A stretch of DNA of 64,000 nt from Hahella sp. HN01. GTDB taxonomy: Bacteria > Pseudomonadota > Gammaproteobacteria > Pseudomonadales > Oleiphilaceae. Positions within the stretch are counted from its first letter, which is position 1. Each line of letters opens with the position of its first letter. Below the pieces are notes generated by a model. That model searched no databases, was not told the origin of the DNA, and was given only the letters and a program-made list of their open reading frames with translations. Location: assembly GCF_018986435.1 (NCBI RefSeq), contig NZ_JAHMIN010000016.1, forward strand, positions 29,438-93,437. The letters are read 5' to 3'. Shown here in pieces: positions 60,246 through 64,000 of this stretch. The position numbers were made by a program, and so were the translations under genes.

Positions 60246-60378
60246 TTTTTCGGATAGACACTTCAGCTCTTCCAAAAGGAAAAATGCGCTGACTTACCAC
60301 TCTTTTGCATGAAAGCGTTTTCATTTTTCACTCGTTGGACAAAGGCAGTCAATGCCGGTTTAGTGTTTATCCGAAAAA
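60246..60378. repeat. 17-bp inverted repeat upstream of GH16
   Basis: The left arm TTTTTCGGATAGACACT (60246-60262) and the reverse complement of the right arm at 60362-60378 (TTTTTCGGATAAACACT) match at 16 of 17 positions, 99 bp apart. They bracket the palindrome at 60310-60323. The core TTTTTCGGA recurs upstream of the chitinase gene. Confidence 0.85.
60310..60323. promoter_or_regulatory. Candidate LacI-type operator upstream of GH16
   Basis: TGAAAGCGTTTTCA, an almost perfect palindrome with the central CG typical of LacI-family operators. It lies 112 bp before the GH16 ATG. A closely related GAAAGCGCTTTC is found upstream of the chitinase. Regulator identity unknown; no LacI gene is in the window. 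Confidence 0.55.
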
Positions 60379-60417
60379 ATGTTGATTACCGCACGCGATC
60401 TCATCGCTGTGCTTTGG

Positions 60418-60448
60418 AAACCGGATGGGGGCTTAGCCCATCCGGTTT
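60418..60448. other. Perfect 12-bp hairpin
   Basis: AAACCGGATGGG (60418-60429), a 7-base loop, then CCCATCCGGTTT (60437-60448). No adjoining T-run beyond TTTAGCG. It may be a second, weaker terminator or an mRNA barrier between the chitinase and the GH16 gene. Confidence 0.6.
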
Positions 60449-60518
60449 AGCGTTACGGCTACTACTTGATCCAAGTCAGTGACGAATTACCTACAGCCTT
60501 CCCTACTTGCTATAACCA

Positions 60519-60566
60519 TCACTGGTCAAAATCGTCACTAGTCAAAATCGTCAGTAGCAAAAACCT
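60519..60566. repeat. 16-bp imperfect tandem repeat
   Basis: TCACTGGTCAAAATCG (60519-60534), TCACTAGTCAAAATCG (60535-60550), and a decayed third copy TCAGTAGCAAAAACCT (60551-60566). It lies immediately before the chitinase terminator. Confidence 0.8.
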
Positions 60567-60573
60567 TCTGTAC

Positions 60574-60605
60574 TAAAAAAAGGGGGTAGTGCCGATTCTA
60601 CCCCC
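60574..60605 (-). terminator. Terminator after the chitinase gene
   Basis: GGGGGTAG (60582-60589) pairs with CTACCCCC (60598-60605). On the minus strand the stem is followed by CTTTTTTTAG. It lies about 10 bp behind the chitinase stop. Confidence 0.9.
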
Positions 60606-60613
60606 AACAAGGG

Positions 60614-62608
60614 CTACTGTTGCGGATGCCCCAAGCCTTCATGAACGGCGTTGAGGATATTTCCGTTATCCGCATCGACTTCCCATGTGAATACGCCAGC
60701 GAGACCTTTGTCGCGCGCATATTCGCCTTTGGCTTTGGCCGAACGGGCGTTATCGAAGGTGATCAACGAGCCGTTGGAGAAGTTCCACAAGAAGGGCGCT
60801 TCCGCCTTTTCATCGTAGAAATACTTGTAGCCATCGATGCCCTGGCCGTTGGCGCCGCCCAGGAACTTCTGCTCGATAGCGCGGTAATCCAACACGCCGT
60901 CTTCCCAGGTGCCTGCGTGCTTGCCGCCACCAGTTCCTGCGAATGGATCAGTCTCTGAACCGCCGGTCACGCCTTTCCAGCCGCGTCCGTACATGGCCGC
61001 GCCCAGCACCAGTTTGTTGGCCGGCACGCCTGCGCTCATCAGGTTATTGATGGTGGCGTCGGAGCTGAAGCCTTCATGGATCTCATGATCGCCTGCGTAC
61101 AGGCCAGTCTGATGACCTAATTGATTGTTCCAGCCGCCGTAGTAGTCGTAGGTCATAGCGAAGACGTAATCCATGTACTGTACTGCGTTGGAGTAGTTCA
61201 CAGCGTCAATCTTGCTTGGCGCGGAACCTACCGCCGAAGTTAACTGGTAGTCTTTGCCTGTTTCCGCTTCCAGCTTATCCAGCGCAGTGCGCAGGTCATG
61301 CATCAACTCAGCGTAGCCATCGCGATCCTGCGGAGAGCCCAGACCGGTGTTGGCTCCGCCGCCGCCAGGGTATTCCCAGTCAATATCGACGCCGTCGAAG
61401 AACTTATAAGTCTTCAGGAAGTCGACCACGGAGCTAACGAACACCGCACGCTTCTGCGCGTCGTTGGCGAAGTAGAAGAACGGATCAGACAACGTCCAGC
61501 CGCCAATGGAAGGCAGGATCTTGATGTCGGGATTGGTTTTCTTCAGACGTCTCAACTGGCCGAAGTTACCGCGCATGGGGTCATCCCACTTGTCACCGGG
61601 ATAGCTCTTCTCAAGCGCGGCGAAGCGGTCGTGGATAGTGACTGTGTAATCAGGCTGATCGCTACACTCATTCATCAACACAGAGTGGCCTTGCGGGTTC
61701 GCCTCGCGCAGTGATTCGTTAGGTCCGCACACGGCGATGAAGGCATACAACAGGTGAGTCAGGTTTTGCGCCGGAATTTTCTCTACCGGGAAGTTGCGGC
61801 CATAGACGCCCCACTCCACAAAGTAAGTGCCGACAACGCTGCCTGTGGTGTTCTGATAGGGCTTGTTGTTCTCCATCAACGGCTTAGGCCAGCCGGTGGT
61901 GTCGATCGGATCATCGGAGCCATTATCCCCGCCGTCTCCGTTATCTCCACCGTCGCCATTGTCACCGCCGTCGTCGCCTCCGTTATCCCCGCCATCGCCA
62001 GGGCAACCGGACGCGTCTACCAATTCCCATGGGCCCCATTCACTGGCGCCGGGCTCATCGCCTTGCGTCCACCATTTGGCCTTGTAAACAGCGCCTTTAT
62101 GGAAGACTTCCTTACCTTGGGTATAAACCGTGGAGGAACTCCAGGCTGGCGCGCTGGCGTCGCAATCATCGCCGCCGTTGTTGTTGCCGCCGGTATCGCC
62201 ACCGTTATCTCCTCCAGTGTCGCCGCCGTTATCACCGCCAGTATCGCCACCGGTGTCTCCTCCATTGTCACCGCCGGTGTCGCCTCCATTATCGCCGCCA
62301 GTGTCTCCGCCGTTATCTCCACCGGTGTCGCCACCGCCATCACAATGATCAGGCTCTTCATAACGCCACAACGAACCGACCGCCGGCGTCCAGCCAGCGC
62401 CCAGATGAGCGGTGTGGTTTACTAAAGCGGAGTAAATGCCGGAGTTAAAAGTGACATACTGACCGGCGGAGTAATTTCCGCCATCCTGCCAGGCGCCGGA
62501 CACCTGACTGCATTCAACGCCCCAGGAGGCCTGGGATGCGGCGATGAGGCCCGCACAGAGCGCGGTCTTCATAAAGCCGGATTTGCTGTGTTTTTTGTCC
62601 ATATACAT
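60614..62608 (-). CDS. Secreted GH18 chitinase with two CBM5/12-like modules
   Basis: 664 aa. A signal peptide (MKTALCAGLIAASQASWG) is followed by a first chitin-binding CBM5/12-like module (about 34-88; AWQDGGNYSAGQYVTFN, GIYSALVNHTAHLGAGW), a GGD(T/N) linker (about 90-148) and a second CBM5/12-like module (about 152-200; PAWSSSTVYTQGKEVFHKG, YKAKWWTQGDEPG). A second Gly/Asp linker (about 203-232) leads into the GH18 barrel (about 255-664). The catalytic motif is FDGVDIDWEYPGG with the acid Glu412 and Asp408/Asp410. Other signatures are SIGGWTLSDPF and FAMTYDYYGGWN. The enzyme would hydrolyse chitin outside the cell. AGGA lies seven bases before the ATG. Confidence 0.96.
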   Translation of the reverse strand: MYMDKKHSKSGFMKTALCAGLIAASQASWGVECSQVSGAWQDGGNYSAGQYVTFNSGIYSALVNHTAHLGAGWTPAVGSLWRYEEPDHCDGGGDTGGDNGGDTGGDNGGDTGGDNGGDTGGDTGGDNGGDTGGDNGGDTGGNNNGGDDCDASAPAWSSSTVYTQGKEVFHKGAVYKAKWWTQGDEPGASEWGPWELVDASGCPGDGGDNGGDDGGDNGDGGDNGDGGDNGSDDPIDTTGWPKPLMENNKPYQNTTGSVVGTYFVEWGVYGRNFPVEKIPAQNLTHLLYAFIAVCGPNESLREANPQGHSVLMNECSDQPDYTVTIHDRFAALEKSYPGDKWDDPMRGNFGQLRRLKKTNPDIKILPSIGGWTLSDPFFYFANDAQKRAVFVSSVVDFLKTYKFFDGVDIDWEYPGGGGANTGLGSPQDRDGYAELMHDLRTALDKLEAETGKDYQLTSAVGSAPSKIDAVNYSNAVQYMDYVFAMTYDYYGGWNNQLGHQTGLYAGDHEIHEGFSSDATINNLMSAGVPANKLVLGAAMYGRGWKGVTGGSETDPFAGTGGGKHAGTWEDGVLDYRAIEQKFLGGANGQGIDGYKYFYDEKAEAPFLWNFSNGSLITFDNARSAKAKGEYARDKGLAGVFTWEVDADNGNILNAVHEGLGHPQQ
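61913..62002 (-). repeat. Gly/Asp-rich linker repeat, second block
   Basis: Codes for roughly residues 203-232 of the chitinase (GDGGDNGGDDGGDNGDGGDN pattern), between the second CBM and the catalytic domain. A DNA-level short-period repeat. Confidence 0.85.
62165..62341 (-). repeat. GGDTGGDN linker repeat in chitinase
   Basis: About 177 bp of short tandem repeat coding for residues about 90-148, alternating GGDT and GGDN units. The synonymous codons differ slightly from unit to unit. Confidence 0.9.
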
Positions 62609-62779
62609 AGGATCGTCCTAAGGTTATCGATTCGTTATTAGAAGTAGGAAAAGTCCGTTCGCCATCTTAACGATCACAATCGGCGCAACTCCGGCGCAGA
62701 CTTCATCTATGAAGCCTCATCAACCAGAGCTTTTCTCCCGTTCGCCCATCAGCCGACGCTACACAACCCATCACTGAAC

Positions 62780-62791
62780 GAAAGCGCTTTC
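62780..62791. promoter_or_regulatory. Candidate LacI-type operator upstream of chitinase
   Basis: GAAAGCGCTTTC, a perfect 12-bp palindrome with the central CG pattern of LacI-family operators, 172 bp before the chitinase ATG. It pairs with the site upstream of GH16. Confidence 0.55.
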
Positions 62792-62826
62792 ATAACGCAA
62801 TCCAACCCGGACTTCACAGTCGCCCC

Positions 62827-62870
62827 TTTTTCGGAACCTCTTTTAAATTTTCCTTTTTCTCTCCGAAAAT
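62827..62870. repeat. TTTTTCGGA inverted motif pair upstream of chitinase
   Basis: TTTTTCGGA (62827-62835) and TCCGAAAAT (62862-62870) face each other 26 bp apart. The same core forms the arms of the inverted repeat upstream of GH16. Confidence 0.65.
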
Positions 62871-62948
62871 CAGGTCGCATTGCCCTATGTATTCCTCACA
62901 ATATCCGTAAGCGGCAAATCACAAAAAAGCGCAAGGAAATGCTTTCAT

Positions 62949-63125
62949 ATACCAGATAATACCTATTTGAGACTTTCAGTCAATTTAAAAATACCATTTA
63001 GATACCACAAAAGTGATAACTAGTTCCTATATTCCAATATGGTAGTTTTTTGGTATTTAATTTGCTTAACTGGCGTCTTCTGTTTTTTCTAACAGGTATG
63101 CATGCGACGTACCAAGGCGCATACC
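62949..63125. repeat. ATACCA/TGGTAT hexamer cluster
   Basis: ATACCA at 62949, 62991, 63002 and 63121, TGGTAT at 63051, with near copies (ATACCT at 62959, TGGTAG at 63040, AGGTAT at 63094). Several are 10-11 bp apart (62949/62959, 62991/63002, 63040/63051), which puts them on one face of the helix. Confidence 0.6.
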
Positions 63126-63420
63126 AGTGTAGGGATTCCCCCTGCCAAGACAATCCGCCCAAGAGCCTAGTCAATTTGTGTGAACGATTGCACACCGTGA
63201 CAAAGCCTTATTTTTCAATCGTTCGGCGTTAGTGTCCGTATCACGCCAAAAGTTGCAGGCGGAGGATCACTAGGTTTATCTGGAAGAAAAAGTGGTCTTA
63301 TTGGTCAACAAAAATGGTATTGATGGACTACAACCTGCCCTGAATTGGACTTATAGTCGAGTTGAGACGGGAAAAGTAAAGAGAAGGATAATAAGCGCAG
63401 GCGGACAGCCCAGCCCCTAT

Positions 63421-63456
63421 ATAAAAGAAAAGCCTCCAACCTTGCGGTGGGAGGCT
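63421..63456 (-). terminator. Terminator after the outer-membrane protein gene
   Basis: AGCCTCC (63431-63437) and GGAGGCT (63450-63456) arms around about 12 bases. On the minus strand they are followed by TTTCTTTTAT. It lies 30 bp behind the stop of the gene at 63486. Confidence 0.85.
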
Positions 63457-63485
63457 CTTACACACGAGAGTTCGCTTGCGGCTAA

Positions 63486-64000
63486 TTAGAACAGCGCGAC
63501 CAGGTTCACGCCAACGTGGTTGCCGCTGATATCCTTCTTATACGCACTGGAAGGAATGTCAAGATGAGAACCATTTACATTCAATGATTCTACGTCATAT
63601 TTTTCCGCTACCGCCCGGAAATTCAGTATAACGGTAGAAGAAAGGAAGTAGCCTGCCTCAGCAACAAATCCAATATTGGAGTCCAAGTCAGCAGTAAACT
63701 TGTTGCTCTTATACTCGGCAGTTAACTCAGGGCTGGCCACATAGCGCACGCCTGCGCCAAAACGCCACTTATCTACACCGGTGTAGTAGAGAACAGCTTC
63801 AACAGGCATCCGGTCAAAAGTCGCTTCGACATCATTTTCATCTGCATAGTCAAAATGGTAATTCAGGGTTACCTGAGCCGCCAGAGGCTGAGACTTTGAT
63901 TTCCAGTACGCGCCTACCCCCAGATTTACCAATCCGCCAGCTTCCAGCTCATCAACACCGTCAAGAGTGCCAGACTGTACGAACTCGTCACCGCCAAAAG
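63486..64000 (-). CDS. Outer-membrane beta-barrel protein, 5' part beyond window
   Basis: Partial: the frame stays open to the window edge, giving about 171 residues (starting FGGDEFVQSGTLDGVDELEA), and the true start lies outside. Alternating strands such as LVNLGVGAYWKSKSQ, QVTLNYHFDYADEND, PVEAVLYYTGVDKWRFGAGV, DSNIGFVAEAGYFLSS and VILNFRAVAEKYDVES, ending NHVGVNLVALF with a terminal phenylalanine, mark an outer-membrane barrel. No specific porin family is assigned. It is separated from the chitinase by about 880 bp and its own terminator. Confidence 0.85.
   Translation of the reverse strand, partial: FGGDEFVQSGTLDGVDELEAGGLVNLGVGAYWKSKSQPLAAQVTLNYHFDYADENDVEATFDRMPVEAVLYYTGVDKWRFGAGVRYVASPELTAEYKSNKFTADLDSNIGFVAEAGYFLSSTVILNFRAVAEKYDVESLNVNGSHLDIPSSAYKKDISGNHVGVNLVALF

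Larger units (their letters stand above)
60199..60613. other. GH16 upstream region / chitinase 3' region
   Basis: About 415 bp without a gene. It contains the 17-bp inverted repeat, the LacI-type palindrome and a perfect 12-bp stem AAACCGGATGGG (60418-60429) / CCCATCCGGTTT (60437-60448). It also contains a 16-bp tandem repeat (60519-60566) and the chitinase terminator. Every element is listed separately. Confidence 0.5.
62609..63420. promoter_or_regulatory. Long non-coding region upstream of the chitinase
   Basis: About 810 bp with no credible gene, unusually long for this window. It holds the LacI-type palindrome (62780-62791), a TTTTTCGGA / TCCGAAAAT pair (62827-62870), a GAAATGCTTTC variant (62936-62946) and a cluster of ATACCA/TGGTAT hexamers (62949-63125). 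Promoter elements were not identified. Short frames here have no recognisable content. Confidence 0.5.

Noticed and set aside
62165..62341. Regular short repeats resembling a CRISPR array
   Set aside because: Period is far too short and lacks unique spacers; it codes for the GGDT/GGDN linker of the chitinase in frame.
62998..63195. 65-codon minus-strand frame upstream of the chitinase
   Set aside because: No recognisable content; sits over the ATACCA cluster and looks like chance.
63486..63932. 148-codon frame starting at an internal TTG
   Set aside because: The same frame stays open to the window edge, so the start is internal; it was called as a partial outer-membrane barrel gene instead.

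Overview
The window looks like the chromosome of a marine gammaproteobacterium of the Hahella / Oceanospirillales kind. This rests on the mix of a Pseudomonas-like TCA cluster, Pseudomonas-type FadBA, a 1,620-residue NAD-dependent glutamate dehydrogenase, CheV, and secreted chitin- and glucan-degrading enzymes. The genus is an inference from remembered gene content, not a search. No phage, plasmid, insertion sequence, integrase or CRISPR array was seen. One tRNA gene (Gly, GCC) is present.

Layout. 1-11.4 kb (minus strand) is a TCA block in the order sdhC-sdhD-sdhA-sdhB-odhA(sucA)-odhB(sucB)-lpd-sucC-sucD. The last gene is cut by the window edge, and citrate synthase gltA diverges from sdhC at 12 kb. 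13-24.7 kb holds a beta-hydroxyacid dehydrogenase, topoisomerase I, the fatty-acid oxidation pair fadB-fadA, a universal stress protein and four proteins of unknown function. 24.7-37.3 kb is housekeeping: uup, a MOSC protein, cheV, tRNA-Gly, two TetR regulators, a DUF924 protein, a CbiX-like chelatase, a TIGR01777 epimerase-like protein, a hotdog thioesterase, proS with a lytic transglycosylase, a Nudix hydrolase and a DUF2835 protein. 37.4-42.2 kb is gdhB. 42.6-43.6 kb is a tandem pair of paralogous membrane proteins of unknown function. 43.9-51.1 kb is a tightly overlapping MoxR-DUF58-DUF4381-BatA-BatB/TPR-BatD operon. 51-55.4 kb holds small accessory genes (orphan periplasmic binding protein, dodecin, FAD monooxygenase, VOC protein). 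55.6-62.6 kb carries three secreted polysaccharide-degrading enzymes on the minus strand: GH20 hexosaminidase, GH16 glucanase with ricin-type and CBM6 modules, and GH18 chitinase with two chitin-binding modules. The 3' part of an outer-membrane barrel gene follows at the right edge.

How they fit together. The left block supplies nearly the whole TCA cycle from citrate synthase to succinate dehydrogenase, with FadBA and glutamate dehydrogenase feeding it acetyl-CoA and 2-oxoglutarate. The right end is a polysaccharide-scavenging locus: chitinase makes oligosaccharides, hexosaminidase releases GlcNAc, and the GH16 enzyme attacks beta-1,3-type glucans. The most interesting unexplained signals are non-coding. 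Shared sequence motifs lie upstream of both the GH16 and GH18 genes (a T-run/CGGA inverted motif and a LacI-type palindrome). A cluster of ATACCA/TGGTAT hexamers lies upstream of the chitinase. A long hairpin-rich leader precedes gltA. Stem-loops sit at the sdhB/odhA and odhB/lpd junctions. I found no obviously new multi-protein system; the best protein-level candidates for new function are the paralogous pair beside the Bat operon and the cysteine-containing protein at 23.9-24.6 kb.
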